DNA of 18,850 nucleotides from WLJO01 sp046597895 (GCA_046597895.1 JBKJJS010000186.1:1-18850), one strand, 5' to 3'. Shown: positions 1-6,047, counted from the stretch's first letter. Program-made: numbers and translations. Notes: generated by a model from the sequence alone, not told the origin.

Positions 1-563
1 CCGGTGTTCCACGTCTTCTCGCCGTTGATGATCCACTCCTGCCCATCGCGCACGGCGCTGGTCTCCATGTGGGTGGCGTCCGAACCGTGTTCGGGCTCGG
101 TGATGCCGAACGCGAACCCGCGTCGGCCCTCGGCGAGATCATCGGTCCACTCGGCCTTCTGTGCCTCGGTGCCGTAGCGGATCATCAGCAGCAACCCAAC
201 GTTGTTCCCGACGATGGCGTGCTCGTTCTGGAGGTCGCAGTGCAATCCCAAGCCCTTGGCGGCGAGATGCTCGCGGATGATCGCCATGCCGAGATTGGTG
301 CCGTCCTTGCCGCCGTACATGGCCGGGAACGGGTAGCGGTAGTGGCCAGCGGCGTCGGCCCGTCGGCGAGCCTCGGTGAGTAACTGCTCCCACTCCTCCG
401 TCGGAAGCCCGCCTTCGTCCCAGTTGGTGCGGGCGTCCTCGCGTCGATGGTCGAAGAACCGGACGTTGTCGTCTTGCGCTTCGAGGGGCTTGATCTCACG
501 CTCGATGAACTCGTCGAGTTCGACGAGATACGCGGCCAGGTCCTTGGGAATGTCGAAGTCCAT
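1..563 (-). CDS. acyl-CoA dehydrogenase, N-terminal part (cut by window edge)
   Basis: Acyl-CoA dehydrogenases oxidise acyl-CoA thioesters at the alpha-beta bond using FAD and pass electrons to ETF. The 187 visible residues start MDFDIPKDLAAYL and run through the alpha-helical N-terminal domain into the middle beta domain. The flavin/substrate signature FGITEPEHGSD is visible at about residues 153-163, followed by IINGEKTWNTG, where the window ends. The catalytic Glu and C-terminal domain lie outside. The ATG at 563 is chosen because GAGGG lies 7 nt upstream and the family N-terminus begins there. The gene follows the cyclic-nucleotide-binding protein by 29 nt on the same strand, so an operon is likely. 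The long acidic N-terminal stretch resembles actinobacterial FadE-type enzymes, but substrate cannot be assigned. Family confident, specificity unknown. Confidence 0.9.
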   Translation of the reverse strand, partial: MDFDIPKDLAAYLVELDEFIEREIKPLEAQDDNVRFFDHRREDARTNWDEGGLPTEEWEQLLTEARRRADAAGHYRYPFPAMYGGKDGTNLGMAIIREHLAAKGLGLHCDLQNEHAIVGNNVGLLLMIRYGTEAQKAEWTDDLAEGRRGFAFGITEPEHGSDATHMETSAVRDGQEWIINGEKTWNT

Positions 564-570
564 GCCCCTA

Positions 571-587
571 CCCTCGCAGAGCGAGGG
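571..587. promoter_or_regulatory. hairpin overlapping the acyl-CoA dehydrogenase ribosome binding site
   Basis: CCCTCGC (571-577) and GCGAGGG (581-587) are perfect 7-bp inverted arms with a 3-nt loop. On the minus strand the second arm contains the GAGGG Shine-Dalgarno of the acyl-CoA dehydrogenase. The element could limit translation or attenuate read-through from the upstream gene. There is no U-tract, so a classical terminator is less likely. Confidence 0.45.
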
Positions 588-592
588 CGATG

Positions 593-1021
593 TCAGTGCA
601 ACAGGTGGGTTGGCTTCGAAGTGTCGGCGAGGCGCTCGGCCACCGTAGTAAGCAGGCGGCGAGCCAATCCCGGCACCTCATCCAGCAGGCGGTTGAACGA
701 GCGGGAGTCGACGACAAGGACCGTGAGGTCGGTCTCGGCCGTGACAGTGGCGTTGCGAGGCCGGTTGAGCACGAGGGCCAGTTCGCCGACGACGTCGCCA
801 GCGTTGAGCGTGGCGACCTTGACACCGTCTCGGCGTACCTCGGCACTACCGGATTCGATGATGACGAACTCATGAGCGATGGAGCCCTCGTGCATCACGA
901 CCTCGCCAGCAGGGATCTTCAACTCGGTGACGATGCTGGCAACGTGGTCGAGTTGCTTCTTCGTGCAACCAGCGAAAAGGGGAACCTTGCAGAGATGGTC
1001 GTGGTAATCGGACTTGCTCAT
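593..1021 (-). CDS. stand-alone cyclic-nucleotide-binding-domain protein
   Basis: A 142-residue protein that is almost entirely one cNMP-binding (Crp/Fnr effector-type) beta-roll domain. It has the entry helix (VPLFAGCTKKQLDHVA, 13-28), the beta-roll (IPAGEVVMHEGS, 36-47) and a phosphate-binding cassette GELALVLNRPRNATVTA at 79-95 with the conserved Glu80 and Arg89. A C-terminal helix follows (LLDEVPGLARRLLTTVAERL). No helix-turn-helix, kinase, channel or hydrolase domain is present, so it is not a DNA-binding CRP by itself and may act as a sensor or partner subunit. It lies 35 nt after the flavin oxidase and 29 nt before the acyl-CoA dehydrogenase, all on the minus strand. No strong Shine-Dalgarno precedes the ATG. 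Ligand (cAMP, cGMP or none) is not determinable. Confidence 0.88.
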   Translation of the reverse strand: MSKSDYHDHLCKVPLFAGCTKKQLDHVASIVTELKIPAGEVVMHEGSIAHEFVIIESGSAEVRRDGVKVATLNAGDVVGELALVLNRPRNATVTAETDLTVLVVDSRSFNRLLDEVPGLARRLLTTVAERLADTSKPTHLLH

Positions 1022-1056
1022 TCAGTGATCATCGCGCGAATCAGTCGTCGCTGCTG

Positions 1057-2526
1057 TCATTCGAACGCCCGGCGGAGTTCGGCGACAGCCTCGGCGATGA
1101 TTTCTTTGTCGGAGCAACGCTCGAGTTCGCGAGCGGCGGTGCCGGCGGTAAAGCCCACGAGGAGCGGCCGCCCGGTGTATTTGGCGAGGTTGAGCCACTC
1201 GATGAGCCGGCCGTCAGGGCGAGTGATCCCGATGAGATCGACGTCCTTCGGCCAGAACTGCTCGGCGAATCGCAGGACGACCTTGTTGAGCACACCCATG
1301 CCGAGCCGCTTGATCGCCCGCACGTGGCTGCCGGGCAACACGGGCTCGAACCGGATCGCCCTTGCTTGCAGCACGCCGAGTGGCACGGTGACGATGACGG
1401 CCTCGGCCTCGAGGTCACCGGCCGGTGTCACGACGGTAACGCTCCGGTCGTCGGCACGAATCGCCGTGACGACGGTGTCGAGGCTGATGGTCAGTCCGGC
1501 CGCCAACGCGTCGACGAGCGGGGCATAGCCGCCCGGGAGGATCACCTCGTCGCCCCGGACCTCGTCGCCCTCATCGCTTTCGCGAGCGCTGAGTTCGCTC
1601 AGATCGGCGGCGAGTTCGTGCTCGACGATGCGGCGGATCTCGGCCATGAGCACGGCTGTTCCGGCGGCATCGAGCCCGGTCGCATCGAGTTCGGCGGTGA
1701 TGAGCGAGGCGAGGTCGGTGTCACTGCCCAGGTCGCCAGCGGCGGCCCGGGCGGACTCGATGACGGTCTCGGCCACCGTCTGGACGACGCTCGCCTCCCT
1801 GGTGCTGAGGGGGTTGCGATCGAGGTCGAAGACGAGTGTCTCGTCGCCGTTCGCCACCGACCAACGCACGCCGGTGGACCGGGCCAGCGCGGCGATCGGG
1901 TTGTCGTCGATGCCGTGGATCCACGACGCCCCGAGATCGACGGGACTGGCCAGGTTGGGGCTCGTGAACACCCTGCCGCCGATGCGACCTCGCGCTTCGA
2001 CGACCATGACGTCGAGGCCACGGTCAGCGAGCAGGCGTGCGGCACCCAGCCCGGCGAACCCGGCGCCGATCACAAGGAACGGACCAGTGCGGGTACCGAC
2101 CGCCTCGTTGTCGAGAAGTTGTTGGGCGGCGCGCCGGCCGCTCTCCAGCGCACCATGGGTGGTCCCGGGCGCACCGATATCGGTGTGCTCGCCGGCGAGG
2201 TATAGGCGGTCGCCGACGGGTTCCTGGAGGATTTGGCGGTCGCTCGGCGTGGCGCCGACGGGGAGGAACGAGTAGGAGCCCCTCGAGAACGGGTCGAGGT
2301 GCCAGCGGGTCACCAACGCGCCGGTGAGCCGGATCGGTATCGAATCGCCGATGCCGGTCTTGGACGTCGTGTCGGTGATACCGGTCGTGACGGCGATGTC
2401 GGTCGTGTCGGTGCAAGCCGCCAGCACGGTTCCTGCCGTGGACAGGAGCAGGGTCCGACGACTCAGTCGGGCGAGGGCTCCTGCTTCCAGCGAGGACTTC
2501 ACATCCCTCGGGTTAGCACGAATCAT
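1057..2526 (-). CDS. flavin monoamine-oxidase-family lipoprotein with circularly permuted domain order
   Basis: A 489-residue FAD amine oxidase (MAO/PAO/LSD1-like fold) with rearranged order. Residues 1-38 are a Tat lipoprotein signal: LSRRTLLL (Arg23-Arg24) and lipobox LAAC (Cys38). Residues about 63-137 hold what is normally the family C-terminus: TRWHLDPFSRGSYSFLPVG, AGEHT (111-115) and GTTHGALESGRRAAQ. Only after a roughly 12-residue linker comes the usual N-terminus: GAGFAGLGAARLL (154-166), VVEARGRIGGRVFT and LGASWIHGIDDNP. The middle of the fold follows: LPGGYAPLVDAL, VTVPLGVL and the conserved Lys415 in LGMGVLNKVVLRF. The protein stops at AELRRAFE, exactly where relatives continue into VTRWxxDPFxxGSY. 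ATG 2526 is supported by GGAGGT 10 nt upstream and places the signal at the N-terminus. The predicted product is an exported, membrane-anchored oxidase of amines or related substrates. Family is confident; substrate is unknown. Confidence 0.9.
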   Translation of the reverse strand: MIRANPRDVKSSLEAGALARLSRRTLLLSTAGTVLAACTDTTDIAVTTGITDTTSKTGIGDSIPIRLTGALVTRWHLDPFSRGSYSFLPVGATPSDRQILQEPVGDRLYLAGEHTDIGAPGTTHGALESGRRAAQQLLDNEAVGTRTGPFLVIGAGFAGLGAARLLADRGLDVMVVEARGRIGGRVFTSPNLASPVDLGASWIHGIDDNPIAALARSTGVRWSVANGDETLVFDLDRNPLSTREASVVQTVAETVIESARAAAGDLGSDTDLASLITAELDATGLDAAGTAVLMAEIRRIVEHELAADLSELSARESDEGDEVRGDEVILPGGYAPLVDALAAGLTISLDTVVTAIRADDRSVTVVTPAGDLEAEAVIVTVPLGVLQARAIRFEPVLPGSHVRAIKRLGMGVLNKVVLRFAEQFWPKDVDLIGITRPDGRLIEWLNLAKYTGRPLLVGFTAGTAARELERCSDKEIIAEAVAELRRAFE

Positions 2527-2537
2527 CGGCCCATCCA

Positions 2538-2564
2538 CCTCCACCACGACGGAATGATGTCCCG
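2538..2564 (+). repeat. 27-bp imperfect direct repeat, copy 1
   Basis: Matches copy 2 (2969-2995) at 25 of 27 positions; its core is CCACGACGGAATGATGTCCC. It lies just upstream of the flavin oxidase ribosome binding site. The copies are in the same orientation and enclose 404 bp. Confidence 0.7.
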
Positions 2565-2640
2565 ACGGGCAAGGGCCAACAGGGCAGAAGTGGTCGTCGC
2601 AGTGACCGTCTGCATCAGCGGAAGGTGCAGCGCACGGATG

Positions 2641-2664
2641 TGTCCTCGATGGTGTCCTCGATTG
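2641..2664 (+). repeat. 12-bp tandem duplication
   Basis: TGTCCTCGATGG is followed directly by TGTCCTCGATTG (11 of 12 identical), then by a degenerate third unit starting TGTCGACATCG. A short local repeat in the gene-free interval, of no known function. Confidence 0.6.
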
Positions 2665-2764
2665 TGTCGACATCGACATGCGGGACATCCACCGGACAAG
2701 GCTCGCCGGACGCCAGCGACCGATCAGTTGCGGCGCCCGCCCCACGAGACCGGGCGTGTCGTCA

Positions 2765-2814
2765 TCGATGTCATGCAAAAGCGGGGCAGGAGGGTCACAT
2801 TCCCATGACATCGA
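2765..2814. repeat. 11-bp perfect inverted repeat with 28-nt spacer
   Basis: TCGATGTCATG (2765-2775) is the exact reverse complement of CATGACATCGA (2804-2814). The 28-nt spacer is long for a simple hairpin. It may be a paired operator or remnant of a small element. It lies in the middle of the gene-free interval. Confidence 0.55.
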
Positions 2815-2968
2815 CGAAAGCCGCGGCCCCGGGCGGAGCGACTTCGGAAACACGTGAACTGGGGCGTCACCCGCTGCGCCTTGACCGTCGATCGCCGCCC
2901 GGCGGCAGGCGCGCATGTCCGGTCGGGCGAATACGCCGGTCGCCACCACCCGTGAGCTGTGCCTCAGC

Positions 2969-2995
2969 CCTCCGCCACGACGGAACGATGTCCCG
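2969..2995 (+). repeat. 27-bp imperfect direct repeat, copy 2
   Basis: Second copy of the repeat at 2538-2564 with two substitutions. It sits about 13 bp upstream of the SDR -10 box, overlapping the expected -35 region, where it could serve as a regulator site. Confidence 0.7.
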
Positions 2996-3007
2996 CGGAT
3001 CCTCACC

Positions 3008-3013
3008 TACCCT
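3008..3013 (+). promoter_or_regulatory. -10 box of leaderless SDR gene
   Basis: TACCCT ends 6 nt before the GTG at 3020 and no Shine-Dalgarno is present. This spacing would put the transcription start at the start codon. Confidence 0.55.
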
Positions 3014-3019
3014 GGGCTC

Positions 3020-3760
3020 GTGCGTGTGGTGGTGACGGGGGCGTCGAGTGGAATCGGTCGGGCGACGGTCGAGCGACTCGTCGCGGACGGTCACGACGTG
3101 GTGGCCACGGTCCGACGGACCGGCGAGGCGCCGGCCGGATCCGAGGAGGTGGTCGGCGATGCGCGTCGCCCAGCGATGCTCGCCACTCTCGGCCCGTTCG
3201 ACGCCATCGTCGCCAATGCGGGGATCACGAACTTCTGTGCATTGGAGGACATGACTGACGACGAACTCGACGAGGTGGTCGAGACGAATCTTCTCGGTCC
3301 GCTGCGGCTGGCACGAGTTGTGCTGCCGGCGATGCGGGCCGCTGGCAGAGGCCGCCTCGTCGTTGTGTCGTCGCAGTCCGCCTACCTCCCGAGTCCGTTC
3401 GTGGCCGCCTACTCCGCGTCAAAGGCCGGCCTGGAGATTGCCGTCGAGTCGTTGGCGGGGGAGGTCAGGCCGTTCGGCGTGCGTTGCACGTTGGTGCTTC
3501 CGGGCGCGACGAGCACGGACATGGCTCGTAAGGCTGTACGCACCGTTCGAGCAGACTCCCCGTACGCCGTGGCGGCGCGAGCGACCGCGGAGCGGTGCGA
3601 CAGCGTGGTGGGTGGCGGAGTCGATCCTGCGGTAGTCGCGGCGGCCATCGCTGCCGTGCTGGCTGATGACGATCCCCCCATACGTGTCGTCATCGGCGAC
3701 GAAACAGCCGACAACATCGCTCGGTTCCGTCCGGTGGACCACCGCTTCCTGCGCGGCTGA
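3020..3760 (+). CDS. short-chain dehydrogenase/reductase (classical SDR)
   Basis: A 246-residue NAD(P)-dependent oxidoreductase with the complete classical SDR set. It has the cofactor motif TGASSGIG (6-13), NAG in IVANAGI (63-69), Asn90, the catalytic Ser118 in VVVSSQSA, and Tyr131/Lys135 in AAYSASKAG. The PG motif at 161-162 follows the core strand. The open frame extends upstream to 2915, but the fold begins at VRVVVTGASS, so the GTG at 3020 is the start. The TACCCT hexamer 6 nt before it supports a leaderless transcript. The substrate is an unknown alcohol or ketone. It is divergent from the flavin oxidase and followed 45 nt later by pirin on the same strand. Confidence 0.92.
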   Translation: MRVVVTGASSGIGRATVERLVADGHDVVATVRRTGEAPAGSEEVVGDARRPAMLATLGPFDAIVANAGITNFCALEDMTDDELDEVVETNLLGPLRLARVVLPAMRAAGRGRLVVVSSQSAYLPSPFVAAYSASKAGLEIAVESLAGEVRPFGVRCTLVLPGATSTDMARKAVRTVRADSPYAVAARATAERCDSVVGGGVDPAVVAAAIAAVLADDDPPIRVVIGDETADNIARFRPVDHRFLRG

Positions 3761-3792
3761 CCCAGAGCGCCAGACGTCATGGGGTGCCCCGA

Positions 3793-3798
3793 TAGCGT
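3793..3798 (+). promoter_or_regulatory. -10 box of leaderless pirin gene
   Basis: TAGCGT ends 7 nt before the GTG at 3806 with no Shine-Dalgarno. It favours this start over the upstream in-frame ATG at 3779, which would lie upstream of the inferred transcription start. Confidence 0.5.
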
Positions 3799-3805
3799 CC
3801 ATGGC

Positions 3806-4831
3806 GTGTCTGACCCGGTGCTGCAGTTGATCCCGCTCGGCCCTCCGCCCTGGCCAACGATCGATCCGTTTCTGTTCTGTGTCCACCACGTGGATGCCTA
3901 TCCAGCGGGTAACGAACTGCTCGGCCCCATGGCGTCGCTCGCGGGCCGTGACATTGGCCAGGACTTCTCCGGCCGCGACGGCTGGAGTATGTATCACGGC
4001 CGATCCGTGCCGGGATTTCCGCGACATCCCCACCGAGGTTTCGAGACGGTCACCTTTGTGCGCCGCGGGCTCATCGACCATTCTGATTCCCTCGGAGCCT
4101 CCGCCCGCTACGGCGAAGGGGACGTGCAATGGATGACGGCGGGGCGCGGAATCGTGCACGCCGAGATGTTCCCTCTACTCCACGCCGACGAGCCCAATCC
4201 GGCGGAGTTGTTCCAGATCTGGGTGAACCTGCCGCGGACCGACAAGCTTGTCGACCCGCATTTCTCGATGTTCTGGGATGAGGGGATTCCCCGCCATCTC
4301 GCCATCGACGACGAGGGTCGATCGACCGAAGTCACCGTCGTTGCCGGAGTGCTCGGCGAGGCGCGCCCGGCATCGCCGCCGCCCCATTCGTGGGCGACCC
4401 GACCGGACGCCTATGTGGCGATCTGGCACCTGCGCCTCGACCCTCACGCGCGGTGGATCCTGCCGCCCGCCGATGGCCCGGACACCGGCCGGATGCTCTA
4501 CGTGTTCGAGGGCGACGGCGTGTCCGTGGCGTCCCACGCCGTCGGCCCGCTGACTGCTGCTGTGCTGCAGGGTGACGTACCGGTGACGCTCACCGCCGGC
4601 CCAACGGGCGCCGAGTGCTTGCTGCTCCAGGGTCGTCCGATCGGCGAGCCCGTCGCCCAGTACGGGCCGTTCGTGATGAACGACCGGGCCGGTATCGAGA
4701 AGGCGTTCGCTGACTACCAAGCGACCGGCTTCGGTGGGTGGACGTGGCCCGTGAACGACCCGGTCCACGGCCGCGAGGGCCGCTTCGCCCGCCACGCTGA
4801 CGGACGCCTCGACGCGCCAACGTCGGGGTGA
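3806..4831 (+). CDS. pirin-family cupin protein
   Basis: A 341-residue bicupin of the pirin family, somewhat longer than typical pirins (around 290). The N-terminal cupin carries the four metal ligands expected for pirin: His74 and His76 in FPRHPHRGFETVT, and His118 and Glu120 in GRGIVHAEM. The region LFQIWVNLPRTDK (135-147) is also characteristic. The C-terminal cupin (about 200-290) lacks obvious metal ligands, as usual. Pirins bind iron; members act as quercetinase-like dioxygenases or redox-responsive partners, and which applies here is unknown. GTG 3806 is chosen because of the TAGCGT -10 box; the family sequence starts a few residues later (LQLIPLGPPPWPTIDPF). The gene ends 42 bp before a convergent toxin gene, with a hairpin between. 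Confidence 0.9.
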   Translation: MSDPVLQLIPLGPPPWPTIDPFLFCVHHVDAYPAGNELLGPMASLAGRDIGQDFSGRDGWSMYHGRSVPGFPRHPHRGFETVTFVRRGLIDHSDSLGASARYGEGDVQWMTAGRGIVHAEMFPLLHADEPNPAELFQIWVNLPRTDKLVDPHFSMFWDEGIPRHLAIDDEGRSTEVTVVAGVLGEARPASPPPHSWATRPDAYVAIWHLRLDPHARWILPPADGPDTGRMLYVFEGDGVSVASHAVGPLTAAVLQGDVPVTLTAGPTGAECLLLQGRPIGEPVAQYGPFVMNDRAGIEKAFADYQATGFGGWTWPVNDPVHGREGRFARHADGRLDAPTSG

Positions 4832-4837
4832 CCCAAA

Positions 4838-4860
4838 GTTCGGCGAGTAGGTCGCCGAAC
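4838..4860. terminator. hairpin between convergent pirin and toxin genes
   Basis: GTTCGGCGA (4838-4846) and TCGCCGAAC (4852-4860) form a perfect 9-bp stem with a 5-nt loop. It lies 7 nt after the pirin stop and 14 nt beyond the end of the convergent toxin gene. No run of T follows on the plus strand, so it is a likely bidirectional, U-tract-poor terminator of the kind common in high-GC actinobacteria. Confidence 0.6.
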
Positions 4861-4873
4861 AGCTTCGACATTG

Positions 4874-5308
4874 CTAGGCCGTTGGGCGCGCCCAGTATTC
4901 GGTCATCCGTTGGACTGCATCTTCGAGCGTGAGTTCTGCGATCTCGTCGCGGGTCAACTGCAGCGTGTGGACGAGCTGATACGCCAGGCTGGCGGGGAGC
5001 ACCGCCGCGTCGGGCTTCTGGGTCACCGGCATTCGGTCGGGCGGGTTCTTGTCGTCGACACATTCCCAGAACTCTTCTTCAGTGACGTGGAGCTGGTCCT
5101 CCAGGATGTGCGACCACAGGCTCTTGCCGTACGTGTCGGTGTTCGCTGGGCGCGAGATGCGGGTCCGAAAGACGCGCCCGTCACCGAGTGGGAGCTCGTA
5201 CGTGATGTGGCGCGTTGTCGGCTTGCCTCTCGCGTTGAGAACCTCGGTCCACCCTTCGACCTCGCAGAACTGCTGATGCTCACGCCGGCTGGCGGCACGG
5301 TCGGTCAC
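4874..5308 (-). CDS. HicA-like toxin of a type II toxin-antitoxin pair
   Basis: A 144-residue protein whose GTG start overlaps the antitoxin stop (GTGA), so the two are translationally coupled. Residues about 30-85 resemble a HicA-type double-stranded RNA-binding/mRNase core: TTRHITYELPLGDGRVFRTR with a candidate catalytic His34, then GKSLWSHILEDQL and VTEEEFWECVDD. The C-terminal extension (about 100-144) is helical and acidic. Similar actinobacterial proteins are commonly labelled cytotoxic translational repressors. The longer open frame upstream (to 5536) only shadows the antitoxin. Toxicity and RNase activity are inferred from family resemblance and gene pairing, and the HicA assignment is by pattern rather than alignment. 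Confidence 0.7.
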   Translation of the reverse strand: MTDRAASRREHQQFCEVEGWTEVLNARGKPTTRHITYELPLGDGRVFRTRISRPANTDTYGKSLWSHILEDQLHVTEEEFWECVDDKNPPDRMPVTQKPDAAVLPASLAYQLVHTLQLTRDEIAELTLEDAVQRMTEYWARPTA

Positions 5309-5733
5309 TTCGCGACGGACAACTCGTCTTGGAGGAGCCAGGCCTTGAGCTGCGCATCGTTGCTCAGCTCGGTGAGTACGACGAGCGCCCAGTTGGCGCG
5401 ATGGTTTGGAGCGTCGAGGAGCCGCTCGTTCCAGTCGGCGGCGTACTCGCGCAGTGCCTCGATCAGATCGTCGAGTGCGGCGTCGAGGTCGCCGCCCTCG
5501 CCAGACACGGGGAGCCCCGGGAGGAACGCAGACCATCCGCCCCCTTCAGCTGCGACGACCGCGCCAGATGGGCGCAGCGCCGCGAGTTGAGCGCGAAGCA
5601 CGTCAGCGTCGATCACGGCGAACCGCTCACGTTCCCGATCAACGGTGGTGACGCGGCCGGTGTGGGCCGTGTCGAAAAGGTCACGGAGGTGAGTCCGTGC
5701 CGCCGTGTACGAGCCAAAGTGCCGTGTCGCCAT
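5305..5733 (-). CDS. chimeric antitoxin: Phd/YefM-like N-terminus, HicB-like C-terminus
   Basis: A 142-residue protein immediately upstream of the toxin. Residues 1-53 (RHFGSYTAARTHLRDLFD, then RERERFAVIDADVLRAQL) match the Phd/YefM pattern of a DNA-binding dimer domain. Residues about 62-103 (GGGWSAFLPGLPVSGEG, then LDAALDDLIEALREYAADW) match the HicB partial RNase-H fold that binds HicA toxins. A 40-residue helical tail follows. The start is ATG 5733: TATGGT ends 7 nt upstream, so the in-frame ATG at 5745 lies inside the -10 box and is excluded. The expected role is to neutralise the toxin and repress its own promoter, where a palindrome is visible. The domain split is my reading by motif and is moderately certain. 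Confidence 0.8.
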   Translation of the reverse strand: MATRHFGSYTAARTHLRDLFDTAHTGRVTTVDRERERFAVIDADVLRAQLAALRPSGAVVAAEGGGWSAFLPGLPVSGEGGDLDAALDDLIEALREYAADWNERLLDAPNHRANWALVVLTELSNDAQLKAWLLQDELSVAK

Positions 5734-5740
5734 GCTGGGT

Positions 5741-5780
5741 ACCATACCAGCGACTTACGTACGTCAAGTACGTGACGTAC
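5741..5780 (-). promoter_or_regulatory. toxin-antitoxin promoter and palindromic operator
   Basis: GTACGTCA (5759-5766) and TGACGTAC (5773-5780) form a perfect 8-bp inverted repeat with a 6-bp spacer. On the minus strand TTGACG (5762-5767), a good -35 match, lies inside the palindrome, 15 bp from the -10 TATGGT (5741-5746). The -10 in turn ends 7 nt before the antitoxin ATG. A repressor bound to the palindrome would occlude the -35, as expected for antitoxin autoregulation. Confidence 0.65.
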
Positions 5781-5801
5781 TCGCTGGCGCCCGATTCGCC
5801 G

Positions 5802-6047
5802 TCAGGACGACTGTTCGGGCAGTTCGGGCAGCTTGCCGCCCTTGAAACACTTGCTGCAACGGACGTAGTGCGCGTACCCGGACCCCCAGGCCATCGCCAG
5901 CGGGACGACGTTGGAGTCCGGCGTCGGCGGCCATGCACACTTCGCCCAGGGTTGCCCTGGCTTCGAGAGTGCCTCGTCGAGGAGATGCAGCGTGGCGCGC
6001 TTACCCATGATTACGCAGCGCACTCGAGCCGTCGGCTCTTCGTTCAT
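5802..6047 (-). CDS. small hypothetical protein with Cys pairs
   Basis: An 81-residue protein I do not recognise. It starts MNEEPTARVRC and has Cys at 11 and 38 plus a CxxC pair at 64/67 (VRCSKCFKGGKL), which could form a small metal site. Codon third positions are strongly G/C, as in neighbouring real genes, which argues that it is coding. A GAGGGTG ribosome-binding-like sequence lies about 8 nt before the ATG. A TACGAT -10 candidate sits at 6089-6094 on the minus strand. An internal ATG 13 codons in (MGKRATLHLL) is an alternative start. It precedes the toxin-antitoxin pair on the same strand, but the pair has its own promoter, so a functional link is not shown. Confidence 0.55.
   Translation of the reverse strand: MNEEPTARVRCVIMGKRATLHLLDEALSKPGQPWAKCAWPPTPDSNVVPLAMAWGSGYAHYVRCSKCFKGGKLPELPEQSS

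Larger units (their letters stand above)
2527..3019. other. gene-free interval between flavin oxidase and SDR
   Basis: About 490 bp between divergently transcribed genes. Open frames exist on both strands but have unnatural composition (runs of Arg, Ser, Pro, His) and no recognisable domain. One plus-strand frame starting at the ATG at 2806, after AGGAGG, overlaps the SDR and looks spurious. The interval carries a 27-bp imperfect direct repeat near each end, a 12-bp tandem duplication and an 11-bp inverted repeat, annotated separately. It contains the ribosome binding site of the flavin oxidase and the -10 box of the SDR. Confidence 0.6.

Noticed and set aside
590..1528. 312-residue plus-strand frame opposite the CNB and oxidase genes
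   Set aside because: It is antisense to two recognisable proteins and has no family motif.
2527..3006. Extension of the flavin oxidase frame upstream to give about 649 residues
   Set aside because: The extra 160 residues are low-quality Arg/Ser/Pro/His sequence without a domain. The ATG at 2526 has a good Shine-Dalgarno and puts the Tat signal at the N-terminus.
2806..3035. Plus-strand small protein starting at ATG 2806 after AGGAGG
   Set aside because: The product is Arg/Pro-rich, overlaps the SDR start out of frame and resembles nothing known. The Shine-Dalgarno-like word alone is weak evidence.
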